Assembly: GCA_963920525.1 (NCBI GenBank)
Contig: OY986439.1
Coordinates: forward strand, 43,616,193 to 43,680,192
Origin: Dichetophora obliterata
Lineage: Eukaryota; Arthropoda; Insecta; Diptera; Sciomyzidae
Length of the DNA stretch: 64,000 bases
Direction of reading: 5' to 3'
A model generated the notes under the pieces. That model did not search any database, was not told the DNA's origin, and saw only the letters and a list, made by a program, of their open reading frames with translations. Below are positions 46,348-57,701 of this stretch, piece by piece (the first letter of the stretch is position 1; each line of letters opens with the position of its first letter). The translations under genes were made by a program, and so were the position numbers.

Positions 46348-48705
46348 GGTGGGGTGAAGCGTTTCACCTGTAAAATTTTTACAGCGCGCTTACATATAAC
46401 CAAGTATCATAACATCACGTGTTGCTTTCATTGCTGCACAGTTTTTCATGATACAGCGAAGCGTTCCAACGTACATTGTGTTGCTCTTCCAAAACAGTGG
46501 TTAACATTTTTTTTCAAAAGTTTTTTTGATCTTCAAGGTAAATATATCAGTCGTGTTGGTTTAATGTTGTTCTTCACAAATACGAAGTGTTTGTGAAATA
46601 TCAGTCGAGTGGTTGTGTGACGCCAGCTGGGTTTTCAAAATGGCCGTAGTAGGGTGAAGCGTTTCCATGCCATCAAAATAGTTTTGTTCGACAAACAAGC
46701 AGAGCGAACAGCTGCAGCTGCCTGCGGTATCGTTCAAACTACTCTTCGTCGTAATTTGGATAAAGTGAAGAAGCATTTTCCTAGCTTAGAGGGTGTCACA
46801 GAGGACGATTTGTTGGTCTTTGTCTAAGGAAATCTTGGCTTTGGTGGAAAGCCTGTAAGTATCCCTTTTGTTTTCGTTGTACAAGCAGCACATTGTATTT
46901 TTTTAACCAAAATTAACGGTGTCTTATTTCTCCATATGGCTGTTCTCGGCAATTCAAGAGAATTAATTGGTGCGCTACATAATTTCATGTGCTAAGATGA
47001 ATTACGACCTAAGCATCAATAGCATTCGTTTCTTGGCCTACAATTGCGCTGTTAAGATTGGTCTTAAACTTTCTGCTGGTTAGGCAGAACCAAAGATGGC
47101 AACCAAAGACTGGTACAACACGCTTATGCGTTGCCACCCGAACTTGAGGCTCCGTAAACCACAGCCAACAAGTGCTGCACGCTCAAAAGGATTTTGCAAG
47201 AAAGCAGTCCATGAATTTTCTCAAACTTGCAAAAAGCAGTTGCGAAGGCACCAGCCATTTTTGATCCAACTATAGGCATGGACGAAACCGGAATCCTTAC
47301 CGTACCCACGAACGTTGTGAAAGTCGTTGCCGAAAAGAGTACCGTGGGACAGTTCTCTTCAGCGTAAAGAGGAACCAATGTGATAATGGCAGTTGCAGTC
47401 AGCGCCAATGCTTCTCTTTCCACGAAAGAATAAGAAAATTTTTTTTCTGTACAACGCACCGCCAGGTTCCATCGGTTACGCCAGTTTTACAGGCACTGAT
47501 CATTTGTTTCATCCTATATATAAAACATTAAACCAAACATACGTATACCGTCAAAACCAATTCATTGCTACTGATAATGGACAACCACATATCACACATG
47601 TCTATTGAAGTTGTCAACTTGTGCATAGCAAACGGTATCGAGGTTGTAACTCTTCTTCCAAATTGCAGCAGGTAAATGCAGCCTTTAGATGTTTCGGTCT
47701 TCGGGCCCTTCAAGTGCGCGCTTACGCAGAAGTGTATGAATCGATGTCACTCTCATGTTGGCCGTGTGCTCGAAATACACCATATGCCGGGTCTTATTGA
47801 TAACGCCGTGATGCAGGCCTTGACTCAGCGGAATATTAGATCTGGTGTCGAAGCCACTGGCATATATCCTCTGAACGCGAGCATATTCAGCGATGACGAC
47901 TTTCTTGCGGCAAACATTAGCTGCGAAAGTCTAATGACCGAAGATCTGCCAACGGCTGAAGATGTGCCAGATATGCTCGTCGATCTTGATAATAAGGACG
48001 TTGGATCGAATAAGGAGGTGTCTACATCAGAAGGTGCTAGTATATGCGGCCTATTAAATCAAGCTTCTACATCCGCCTCCAAGAAACATCGTCGTCGTCA
48101 GGAATCCCCTCCAGAAGAAGAAGACCGAGACTTCTGCTTGTTGTGTTCGGAAATGCTGCCAAAAAAAATTTAATTCGAACAATTCAATTCATTGCAACAA
48201 ATGCGCCTGACCATATCACTTGAAATGCGTCAACATAGGCAACCGTTGCTACTACACCTGTCAAAACTGCGACTCTGACCTCGATATTAGCGATTAATAA
48301 CAAATTTTCAGTCGTTTTTTCACTCATTTTTCATTATATTTTTCCATTCATTTTTGAACCGCAAATAAAAGAATTTTGTATTGAATTTGATTACTTTTAT
48401 TAAATTTTTTAGTTTCATGCTGACTAAGGAGCCTGCCCGAGGCAATTAAAATGATTTATGTTGATGTTTATATATGAAAACTTAAAGTTTTTTTGGTGAA
48501 ACGCTTTAACCCACCATTTTTTAAAAATCGAAAAACGAACATTTTCGAAGTATCCCCATATTTTTTGCCGAAATCGAAAATGTGCAAGTCCTAGCGCATA
48601 GTAATTAAGAAAAATGTCCATTCTTTTGATTTAAGCAAAAAAATCATTCAAAAATTATAATTTTTGGGGTGCTCTGAGCCTCCAAAAAAAGTGAAACGCT
48701 TCACC
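46348..48705 (+). mobile_element. pogo/Tigger-like element with repeated GTGAAGCGTTTCAC motifs
   Basis: Four copies of GGTGAAGCGTTTCAC or close variants: 46353-46367 and 46652-46666 forward, 48495-48513 and 48691-48705 reverse. The best TIR match pairs 46348-46368 with 48495-48515 (19 of 21). The fourth lies 180 bp further out. A transposase relic lies between. The exact ends and TA duplication are uncertain. Confidence 0.7.
46640..48297 (+). pseudogene. pogo/Tigger-like transposase with C-terminal PHD-like zinc finger
   Basis: N-terminus near 46690: ERTAAAACGIVQTTLRRNL, the psq-type helix-turn-helix. Middle near 47095: DWYNTLMRCHPNLRLRKPQ. DDE core: MDETGILTVPTNVVKVVAEK (first D at 47281-47283), PMLLFPRKN, IATDNGQPHITH (second D about 47570), and QPLDVSVFGPFK (third, about 47680). 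An open frame to 48173 continues into an acidic tail, then a cysteine-rich end: CLLC, and after a frameshift HCNKCA, a stop, HLKCV, CYYTCQNC, a C4HC3-like PHD pattern. Several stops (46826, 47366, 47666) and shifts inactivate it. Confidence 0.85.
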
Positions 48706-48799
48706 AATTTTCAACAACATTTTTATCCACGGGTTCTTTTATTGTCTGTTGGAAAATAGCTTTAACGACTTATTTTCTTAAAAATGGTTTAAAACCGGA

Positions 48800-49560
48800 T
48801 ATCTCTAATCATAGGCCCATTTCTAAGCTTTCAAATGTTTTCAAGCTTTTTGAAAGCATAAAAAAAGATAACCTTTTTAATTATTAACGTTAAAACTATC
48901 CCCAATAACATCTCTTTGCTGCTGGTCGATCCACTGTAACAAATCTAGCTCTTTTTTCTGAGTTCTACATTCGTCGATACGTCGATTGCTTTGGGCAACA
49001 AAGTTAATGTTCTTTACACTGACTTCTCAAAAGCCTTTAACAAGGTTCAAATTACTTGAAAAGTTGGCTGAAATTATTTATGATAATTTTTGATATTATA
49101 CATAAATGACATCAGTAAATGTTTCATGAACTCGACATTTTTCTTATATGCCGGAAAATGTTTGAGGAAGTTTTATGTTTGGCCGATGTTTCAGCCCTCC
49201 AAGCTGGCCTCAATAACGCTTTCAATTGGTGCTCCTTAAATAGAATACCATTAAATATCAAGAAATGCTTTCATTTGTCCTTGCTACAAACATTTTCAAT
49301 TCCAATTATTTTCGCTGTGAGTCTCTCTTCAGTTAGTTGAAACCATTCATGATTTAGGGGTTGTTTTTGATTCGAAGCTTACCTTCAATGACCATCTAAG
49401 TTTTAGAATTCCGGAAACTTAGTCATTCCTCGCATTTATTCGCAGAAATTGTTCCGGGTTTCGGGATCCTCAAACTTTTAAGTGTATTAACAATTATTTT
49501 GTTAGATCGCGGATCGAAATTTTTTAATTTCGTTCAGATGATTACTGTCGGCAACTGTAA
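48800..49560 (+). pseudogene. LINE relic G (RT fragments)
   Basis: Fragments in different frames: NHRPISKLSNVFKLFESI (about 48807), AAGRSTVTNLALFSE (about 48920), VLYTDFSKAFNKV (about 49010), FLYAGKCLR (YADD changed to YAGK, about 49140), ALQAGLNNAFNWCSLNRIPL and an HDLGVVFDSKLTFNDHL stretch (about 49350). Internal deletions are evident between the KAF and YAGK motifs. No tail found. Confidence 0.78.
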
Positions 49561-49599
49561 AAAAAAGTGGATGTGGTCGTATTATATCTACGCCTCCTT

Positions 49600-49930
49600 T
49601 TTTAAAATCATGCTAATTCCTGAGTTGTACACGATTTGATATTGATATTTGGTATGAAAGTGCTCCAAGTGGCATTAATATATACATATATAAATGTTGC
49701 CACAAAAAATTTTAACGCCCATCAATCAATGTAACTTCTATATATCGGACGGTTCTGATCGTAGTTAAAATACTAAAATTTGATAATTTATTTCATTATC
49801 CACTTTTCATAACTCATTTTAATTCCTGAGATGTTCATGTTTTGATAGTGAAATTTAATATGTAAATGCAATGGGACCAAGTAAAGGTCACTATATATAT
49901 AAATGTTGCAATGCCTACTTTTTTCGCGCA
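49600..49930. repeat. Two-copy diverged tandem repeat, period ~206 bp
   Basis: AATTCCTGAG, a TTTGATA(T/G)TGA word, then ATATATA..AAATGTTGC occur in the same order from 49615 and again from 49821. Confidence 0.7.
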
Positions 49931-50333
49931 TCTACCTTTATATAAAAATGAATGAAGTATATAGATATGTATTAAGCCGGATCGAAATTTAGATTTCGCC
50001 GGTTACCGACTTAAAAGTAAGATGGACTCTTAAAAACTATAAGCGGCATAATTTTTTTTAATCTGAGAAATCCCCATGGTGCGGTTTTGGTTCTCCTGAA
50101 ACCCTTTTTTGGCCTAAAAATTTTGTAAAAGTGGGCGTGGCACCCCAAATACACCCTAAATTTTCGATATCGAATAGCTTTAGAGTTATAGGTAGCACAG
50201 CCTCGGAATTAGGTATTCGACCAAAATTATGCATGTGCAGTTTCAGTGATAACATTTTATGGGCACCGGGTTTCAGCTGGTTAAAAACAGAATTGAAAAA
50301 TTGGGAAAATTGTAAACAAAAATTAAATTGCAA
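49931..50333. other. Non-coding stretch with GTGGGCGTGGCACC
   Basis: Contains GTGGGCGTGGCACC (about 50131), a word I associate with dispersed repeats in fly genomes. No gene. Confidence 0.35.
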
Positions 50334-50609
50334 TTAATTCAAAAAGTACAAATTTCTATTTGAGCGATTGAATGTCATGGGTAATATTAAATATTGAATA
50401 TGTTTGTCTTTCGGCCGCAGCAGTATATTGGAATCAGCAACAGTCAATTGTATTGTCTCTTGTTGGATAAAATTGGAGTTGGAATCATCGCTGCCGTACT
50501 CATCTTTGCTATGAGGTTCAATGTCATCTGCTGGAAAGTCATCATCACTATCTGCATCATAATCACCAATCACATCACTTCCGTACTCATTGAAATAGGA
50601 AAAATCCAT
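50334..50609 (-). CDS. Acidic ORF of unknown family
   Basis: 91 codons from ATG at 50609-50607 (preceded by AAAACA). The N-terminal half is very acidic (YDADSDDDFPADDIEP, then DEYGSDDSNSN), followed by a mixed region ending in NRSNRNLYFLN. Acidic starts of this kind occur in piggyBac-like and other transposon proteins, but no catalytic domain lies downstream. Identity unknown; it may be a real first exon or a relic. Confidence 0.3.
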   Translation of the reverse strand: MDFSYFNEYGSDVIGDYDADSDDDFPADDIEPHSKDEYGSDDSNSNFIQQETIQLTVADSNILLRPKDKHIQYLILPMTFNRSNRNLYFLN

Positions 50610-50771
50610 TGTTTTATTTTTTTTATTAAATTTCAAATCAAACAATAAAACAAAAACATAACGCGTCTTTTCAAAACATACATTTGAAAGTACTGTTGTA
50701 GTACAGAAAAGCATAATACATAATACAGAAGAGCATGCACACCAAGATTGTGGTGTGTAAATATTATACAC

Positions 50772-51787
50772 AGGAACATATTAGGAAAATATTTGTGTAG
50801 GGTTTCATCTACCGTGTAAAAATATGTCGAAAGCATAAATTTTACGTGATATTTTTACATTGAGCCAAAATCCTAGCTTAACTTGATGAACTTATAATAA
50901 GGAAAAATCAACTTAAAGTTAAAAAGTGTGTAAAATTTACACAAGGGACCAATGAAGGTTAATGAATTATCTATAATTATAGTTTTGATTTTTCTATTTC
51001 TAGGGAAGAATTGAAGAATAATGTTAATAAATTATTTTTACTTTATTTCCTCTATTTCAATTAATTTATTTATTACTGTCACTACTAGTCTGGAAGGAAT
51101 AATTGCCCAAATGCTGAATAAAGTAACTAAATTAAATAAGACTGTGGTGACTCAATACCACCACATATAAACACCAACATCACAACATACAAAACACACA
51201 CTTTACAAAATATTCACTCACGCATTTTATCTAAAAAATTATTATTATTTAAGATTTCAAAAATTGTCAATAATTATTAATCAAAAAATTTTGTATATTA
51301 TTTTCATTATAAAAATTGTGTTCATTGTATAAAGACATACAAAAATAAATTGTTCAAAATGAAATAAAATTTAAATAAAGATAGAAAATACAAAAAACGC
51401 TGGTTTTCATATAAACCACAAGACTATCTCACTCGCTTTTTATTTTTTAAAATATAATTCAACTAGCTAGTCACTGTTGTCCGCAGCTTCGCCACGGATG
51501 TTTTTCATCAGTTTCTTTTAGGCAATACATATAAAAGTAATAAAGATTAATTTTTTTCTTTTGTTTTGGAACGCCGCTCTGCACTTATATGTATCTCACT
51601 TTTTGCAAGCTCGAGGCTCATCTGTTCTTTTTTTAGCGCTGTGCTAGCACGAAGATAAAGAAGAATAGAGAGCAACATGCAATTTATTGAAAGTCCCGCA
51701 ACATAACTTCATTAAAAGAAAACGATTAAGCAATGCCTGGCAGCTAGGACGATTTCTTAAGTAACTTACAACTTTAATAAGATATAC
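50772..51787. other. AT-rich spacer
   Basis: No gene or clear repeat. GTCCGCAGCTTCGCCACGG near 51479 resembles a word found in dispersed insect repeats. Confidence 0.35.
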
Positions 51788-51790
51788 TTA

Positions 51791-52054
51791 CAGCCCTATT
51801 CTGGCAAATTAACAAATTGTTAACCAGTATTTTGAATATTTCAATGTGTTTGTTGTAATTTTTTGATTTCAAAACAAAATTTGAAGCTCAAAAATAATAA
51901 ATTTTGATAAAAATTGTCAACTGCTTTTCTATTATTGACAATTTCATTCAAAAATTTTGTTTTTTGTGCTTCAAATTTTATTTTGAAAACATCAAACATA
52001 TAAAAATATTCAAAATACTGGTTAACAATTTGTTAATTTGCCAGAATAGTGCTG
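51791..52054. mobile_element. MITE (264 bp), >100-bp TIRs, TTA target duplication
   Basis: Both arms read CAGC(C/A)CTATTCTGGCAAA and continue through ATTGTTAACCAGTATTTTG. They stay alignable to over 100 bp, so the element is nearly a perfect hairpin. TTA flanks both ends (51788-51790 and 52055-52057). Confidence 0.92.
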
Positions 52055-52364
52055 TTATTATTAAAATTATGTTGATTTTATATGATTTATATACGAATTC
52101 TAAATGTTTGATAGTTTAAATCATACTTGATTTTAAATACAAATTCTAGTTGTTTGGTAGTTTAAAATCGTTTATTAAGCTTTAGGTCAAGGTTAGAACA
52201 ATTAATTGTTCTTACGAATTTTTGCAAAGAAACAGCAACAACAACTTTTTAAATATGAATAGGAAAACATCACTAGCTGATTTTAGCAAAAAATACAAAA
52301 ATACCACAACAAACATGACAAAATGAAATTGGAGAAAAACCGGGAAATTGACACTTAAAATCTC

Positions 52365-52440
52365 ATCGCCTCTGTGGTGCATTGCGCTAATGCGCTTGCA
52401 CAGCGTATCACAAAGATTTCTGATGAAGCCTGGAGCAGGG
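52365..52440 (+). other. tRNA-like segment, possibly a SINE head
   Basis: GCCTCTGTGGTGCATTGCGC and TAATGCGCTTGCACAG resemble a tRNA 5' half with a box-A-like TGGTGCATTGCG. A box B (GGTTCGA) is not present and no cloverleaf closes. It sits about 90 bp before the 7-bp array. Confidence 0.2.
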
Positions 52441-52529
52441 CAAAAATTGCAATAAAATTAGCTAGTGATGTTTTCCTTTTCATATGGAGAAAGTTGTTGT
52501 TTCTTTGGAAAATTCCTTAGAGCAATTAA

Positions 52530-55020
52530 TTGTTGGTTCTTGGTTCTTGGTTCTTCGTACTTGGTTCTTGGTTCTTGGTTCTTGGTTCATGGTTCTTGGT
52601 TCTTGGTTCTTGGTTCTTGGTTCTTGGTTCTTGGTTCTTGGTTCTTGGTTCTTGGTTCTTGGTTCTTGGTTCTTGGTTCTTGGTTCTTGGTTCTTGGTTC
52701 TTGGTTCTTGGTTCTTGGTTCTTGGTTCTTGGTTCTTGGTTCTTGGTTCTTGGTTCTAGGTTCTTGGTTCTTGGTTCTTGGTTCTTGGTTCTTGGTTCTT
52801 GGTTCTTGGTTCTTGGTTCTTGGTTCTTGGTTCTTGGTTCTTGGTTCTTGGTTCTTGGTTCTTGGTTCTTGGTTCTTGGTTCTTGGTTCTTGGTTCTAGG
52901 TTCTTGGTTCTTGGTTCTTGGTTCTTGGTTCTTGGTTCTTGGTTCTTGGTTCTTGGTTCTTGGTTCTTGGTTCTTGGTTCTTGGTTCTTGGTTCTTGGTT
53001 CTTGGTTCTTGGTTCTTTGTTTTTTGTTCTTGGTTCTTGGTTATTGGTTCTTGGTTCTTGGTTCTTGGTTCTTGGTTCTTGGTTCTTGGTTCTTGGTTCT
53101 TGGTTCTTTGTTTTTTGTTCTTGGTTCTTGGTTCTTGGTTCTTGGTTCTTGGTTCTTGGTTCTTGGTTCTAGGTTCTTGGTTCTTGGTTCTTGGTTCATG
53201 TTTATTGGTTCTTGGTTCTTGGTTCTTGGTTCTTGGTTCTTGGTTCTTGGTTCTTGGTTCTTGTTTCTTGGTTCTTGGTTCTTTGTTTTTTGTTCTTGGT
53301 TATTGGTTCTTGGTTCTTGGTTCTTGGTTCTTGGTTCTTGGTTCTTGGTTCTTGGTTCTTGGTTCTTGGTTCTTGGTTCTTGGTTCTTGGTTCTTGGTTC
53401 TTGGTTTTTGGTTCTTGGTTCTTGGTTCTAGGTTCTTGGTTCTTGGTTCTTGGTTCTTGGTTCTTGGTTCTTGGTTCTTGGTTCTTGGTTCTTGGTTCTA
53501 GGTTCTTGGTTCTTGGTTCTTGGTTCTTGGTTCTTGGTTCTTGGTTCTTGGTTCTTGGTTCTTGGTTCTTGGTTCTAGGTTCTTGGTTCTTGGTTCTTGG
53601 TTCTTTGTATTTTGTTCTTGGTTCTTGGTTCTTGGTTCTTGGTTCTTGGTTCTTGGTTCTTGGTTCTTGGTTCTTGGTTCTTGGTTCTTGGTTCTTGGTT
53701 CTTGGTTCTTGGTTCTTGGTTCTTGGTTCTTGGTTCTTGGTTCTTGGTTCTTGGTTCTTGGTTCTTGGTTCTTGGTTCTAGGTTCTTGATTCTTGGTTCT
53801 TGGTTCTTGGTTCTTGGTTCTTGGTTCTTGGTTCTTGGTTCTTGGTTCTTGGTTCTTGGTTCTTGGTTCTTGGTTCTTGGTTCTTGGTTCTTGGTTCTTG
53901 GTTCTTGGTTCTTGGTTCTTGGTTCTTGGTTTTTGGTTCTTGGTTCTTGGTTCTTGGTTCTTGGTTCTTGGTTCTTGGTTCTTGGTTCTTGGTTCTTGGT
54001 TCTTGGTTCTTGGTTCTTGGTTCTTGGTTCTTGGTTCTTGGTTCTTGGTTCTTGGTTCTTGGTTCTTGGTTCTTGGTTCTTGGTTCTTGGTTCTTGGTTC
54101 TTGGTTCTTGGTTCTTGGTTCTTGGTTCTTGGTTCTAGGTTCTTGGTTCTTGGTTCTTGGTTCTTGGTTCTAGGTTCTTGGTTCTTGGTTCTTGGTTCTT
54201 GGTTCTTTGTTTTTTGTTCTTTGTTCTTGGTTCTTGGTTCTTGGTTCTTGGTTCTTGGTTCTTGGTTCTTGGTTCTTGGTTCTTGGTTCTTGGTTCTTTG
54301 TTTTTTGTTCTTGGTTCTTGGTTCTTGGTTCTTGGTTCTTGGTTCTTGGTTGTTGGTTCTTGGTTCTTGGTTCTTGGTTCTAGGTTCTTGGTTCTTGGTT
54401 CTTGGTTCTTGGTTCTTGGTTCTTGGTTCTTGGTTCTTGGTTCTTGGTTCTTGGTTCTTGGTTCTTGGTTCTTGGTTCTTGGTTCTTGGTTCTTGGTTCT
54501 TGGTTCTTGGTTCTTGGTTCTTGGTTCTTGGTTCTTGGTTCTTGGTTCTTGGTTCTTGGTTCTTGGTTCTTGGTTCTTGGTTCTTGGTTCTTGGTTCTTG
54601 GTTCTTGGTTCTTGGTTCTTGGTTCTTGGTTCTTGGTTCTTGGTTCTTGGTTCTTGGTTCTTGGTTCTTGGTTCTTGGTTCTTGGTTCTTGGTCTTTGGT
54701 CCTTGGTTCTTGGTTCTTGGTTCTTGGTTCTTGGTTCTTGGTTCTTGGTTCTTGGTTCTTGGTTCTTGGTTTTTGGTTCTTGGTTCTTGGTTCTTGGTTC
54801 TTGGTTATTGGTTCTTGGTTCTTGGTTCTTGGTTCTTGGTTCTTGGTTCTTGGTTCTTGGTTCTTGGTTCTTGGTTCTTGGTTCTTAGTTCTTTGTTCTT
54901 GGTTCTTGCTTCTTGGTTCTTGGTTCTTGGTTCTTGATTCTTGGTTCTTGGTTTTTCGTTTTTTGATTTTCGTTCTTGGTTTTTTATTTTTCGTTTTTAG
55001 TTTTGAGGTATTGGTTCTTA
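52530..55020 (+). repeat. 2.5-kb array of a 7-bp repeat (TTGGTTC)n
   Basis: About 350 tandem copies of TTGGTTC. Variants include CTAGG for CTTGG (at 52758, 52898, 53171, 53430, 53500, 53577, 53780, 54137, 54172, 54382; position of the A) and the longer CTTTGTTTTTTGTTC (53015, 53106, 53281, 53603 as a variant, 54205, 54296). All spacings within each set are multiples of 7. The last ~120 bp decay into T-rich sequence. As 7 is not a multiple of 3, each forward frame encodes the same heptapeptide FLVLGSW, and the reverse strand is also free of stops in pure repeat. Confidence 0.98.
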
Positions 55021-55059
55021 GTTCATTTTTCTTATTACTTCGTAACTTAATGTGACATT

Positions 55060-55849
55060 TTTCGAGATTGCAAGTTTGTCGTCCTTTGATATAAATTACT
55101 TGGTACGTATATTTTTTTTTTTTTAATTAAATACTGACTTTTTTTTATAATGCAAAACAAATACGTTTAAAGCAATCTGAGAAGCTAAGCATTAATTAGT
55201 AAAATTTCTCTTAGCTGCTTAATGCTTTTAATTCTTTTTGTTACTTTGTCGTAAATTCATTATTTCTCTCCCATGCGCTACTGTTGCTATAAAAAGATGC
55301 CGTTATTTCCGAATCCCTAGTTTAATCTAAGCCTTAATTTGTGTTTGCTTGTTCCTTGACCCTACATTAAATATTGCCATTTTTGCCACGCGCAAGCTTC
55401 CTACTGCCCGCATTGATTAATGCTTTGCACTCGAACATCAAAGCTAACAGAGTTTACCACAAGAGGGCGCAATTTAATTTACATTTTGCTTTTGCCTTAG
55501 TTGGTTTTTTTGTATTGTTACATTTATCGTTGGTTTCTTTTATGCAAATAACATAGCTTTTATTTATAGCAATTTAATTTGGTTTTGATGCTCATGTCCT
55601 GCATAAGAAGGTTAGTTAAGGCTCTCTTTTTGCCAATAAGTCTCTGTGTGCGATTTATTCGTTTTATATTTTTTGTGATTTTTTTTTATCTGGCAAATGA
55701 CATTTTTATGCAAATCCATATTTCTTAAATTTTTGCCTACATTTTTTCTATGGGAGCTTAACTTTTGTTGCTTTCAAGGTGCTTATTGGGTCCTCGGCTA
55801 GCTGAAGTATCCTACTTGGAAGGTAGCGAACGTCTTTGTCGCACACGCA
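55060..55849. other. Unassigned single-copy-looking sequence
   Basis: No TE signature seen. Follows the decayed end of the 7-bp array. Confidence 0.4.
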
Positions 55850-55960
55850 CTCACCCGCCCCTACACCACCCACTCGCACTTGACATTTTCTGACAGCTCG
55901 TTTTCAGGGCGTTTTTAGTTTAAGGTCAGTCACGCTGAAAACAACGGACTCGAGCTTCTT
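55850..55960 (+). promoter_or_regulatory. Candidate host core promoter
   Basis: A C-rich, CpG-containing block (55845-55880, CACCC/CACTC words) in otherwise AT-rich DNA precedes TCAGTC at 55926-55931, a match to the fly initiator with A at 55928. From +18 comes CGGACTCG (55945-55952), like a downstream promoter or pause-button element. No TATA box is seen at -30. The following ~110 bp, up to GAAGTAATTT near 56040, could be a 5' UTR exon. Confidence 0.35.
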
Positions 55961-57602
55961 TTCGTGTTGAAAATAGAAATTATTTAATGACATCAGCAGA
56001 AGCGTTGCGGCACGTGAGCTCTAAACGCAGCTGCAAGAAGTAATTTTGTTGCTTGTTTTTCTATTTTTTCTTAGATTTTGTTTTTCATTTTTCTTTTGTA
56101 GATAGACTTCATGCTAACTATTGTTATGTAGTAATTCTTATATTTTTGTGTATTTTTAAAGAAGTGCTTCTTAAATGTGACTCTCAAGTTCTTTTAAAAT
56201 AGCAAAACATAGCATTTATTTAAATAACTCAGGAAATTTCAGAAACTACCTTAGTTGGCAGATTCTTATCAGGTATAAAAATTACTGAAATGTCAAGAGA
56301 ATTACTTTTTATTTTTAAATACTTTATTTAGTTCAGGGTTTAGCTGGCCGAACTTTTTCTATTTTGTATTTTTTTATAGAGTCATAAGAGGGCAAAAAAC
56401 GTTTTTTTTGGATTTTATCAGGAGAAATTATATTAGTTTTACATTTGAGCAATAAGTAAAGTTGCTTGCAAAAATAAATCTATGTCTTTATTTTGATTAG
56501 CAAGCAGCGCTTTTAGACTCAGAAAGCACAGCTTATGAAGAAAAAAAATTAAAACAATAAAGCAAGATTTAGTTTGAAATGAATTTGAATGAAATGAATT
56601 TGAATTTGAATTATATGAAATTCCTCAAAAATCATTTTATTTATTAGGATTACCGATATTCGGTTTTCAACCCTTCATAAAGATCACTTATTATCATGGT
56701 GCTATCTTTCATGTCACAGCTGCATCTCTAAAGTGTGCGCTTTTAAACACTGTTCTTTTGTAATTAATATTGAGAGTATAACAAATATAGAATTCGTCAA
56801 CTAAATTTTTATTATTTTTTTTTTATCACAAACTTTAAAATAAATAGCAGTGATGCATGCTTACATGAGAATTTTTAACTTTCTTATAAAATAAGAAGTT
56901 AAGATAAAATATGATTTGTTAATATTTTATCTTAACTTCACACTTCAGAACGTAAAAACTATTCTTCTAAAAATGTGTCCAACAATTTTTAAGTAAATTT
57001 CACAGATGAAAACAATTTATATTTATGCTTAGTCGTCCAATAAAAGTAAGTAAATTTATTTAAGTGCTTTTGCAATGAAAATTTTTCTGCAATGAAATAC
57101 CACGAAATAAATGTGATGCATGTAGAAATAAATAACAAATCATTTCCAATAACTTAGCCATCCACTTCATAAAACACCAACAAACAGCTAGAAAAAAGTT
57201 TGTCAACAACAGAGAAGACGCAAAAACTTGTTTTGAAAATAAACAACATATAAGTGCTGCCTACTTGTCGCTTGTCTTCGAGCGCAGCAAATTAAGAAAA
57301 CAACTTGAAAGTAAGACACACAGCAGCCAGGTGTCGTCAAGTTTGTTGAGTTGCTTAAAAAGTTTGGACCTGGTAATAAAGTTGTTTGTGTGCACTGTCG
57401 GGAAAGCAAACAACACGTTGTCTAAACTTTGTAGAAATTGAAACAACAACAACAGCAACAACCAAGGTTTTAGTATTTTAATTCTGAAGCAAACCAAATT
57501 TAAGATTTCTGCTGACTGAATTGCAATTTGAGTGGAAAATAGTTTAAATCTAGCTGCAGCTGAAGTGCAACAGCAGCCGATTTCAATTAAAAAACTGTCA
57601 AC

Positions 57603-57701
57603 ATGTTGGAAGAAAAAGATGTAAATGAAATAACAACAACAACAACAGCTTGGCTGAATGCAAAATTAAAGTTTTTCTTAGCAAACTTACCGGATTTCAA
57701 G
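57603..57701 (+). CDS. Candidate first coding exon of a host gene
   Basis: ATG at 57603 in a good fly context (TCAACATG) opens 33 codons beginning MLEEKDVNEI. They include a TTTTT run from an ACA repeat and WLNAKLKFFLANLPDFK, and end at AAG followed by GTATTT, a strong 5' splice site. Unspliced, the frame stops nine codons later. It lies 1.7 kb downstream of the candidate promoter. I do not recognise the protein. The next exon is not evident in the window, so it may lie beyond 64 kb. Confidence 0.35.

Noticed and set aside
47124..47459. 111-codon minus-strand ORF
   Set aside because: Antisense shadow of the pogo-like transposase core.
52365..52440. Functional tRNA gene
   Set aside because: Only the 5' half resembles a tRNA; no box B and no closing acceptor stem.
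52530..55020. Telomeric repeat or CRISPR array
   Set aside because: The unit is not TTAGG and higher flies lack short telomere repeats; there are no spacers. It is an internal satellite.
52465..55055. Long FLVLGSW-repeat open frames of up to 446 codons in all forward frames
   Set aside because: They are a by-product of a 7-bp repeat with no stop codon. There is no reason to prefer one frame, and the identical peptide appears in all three.
57203..57497. Minus-strand ORFs of 68 and 78 codons
   Set aside because: Leucine/cysteine-rich translations of CAA and ACA repeats; no coding pattern.
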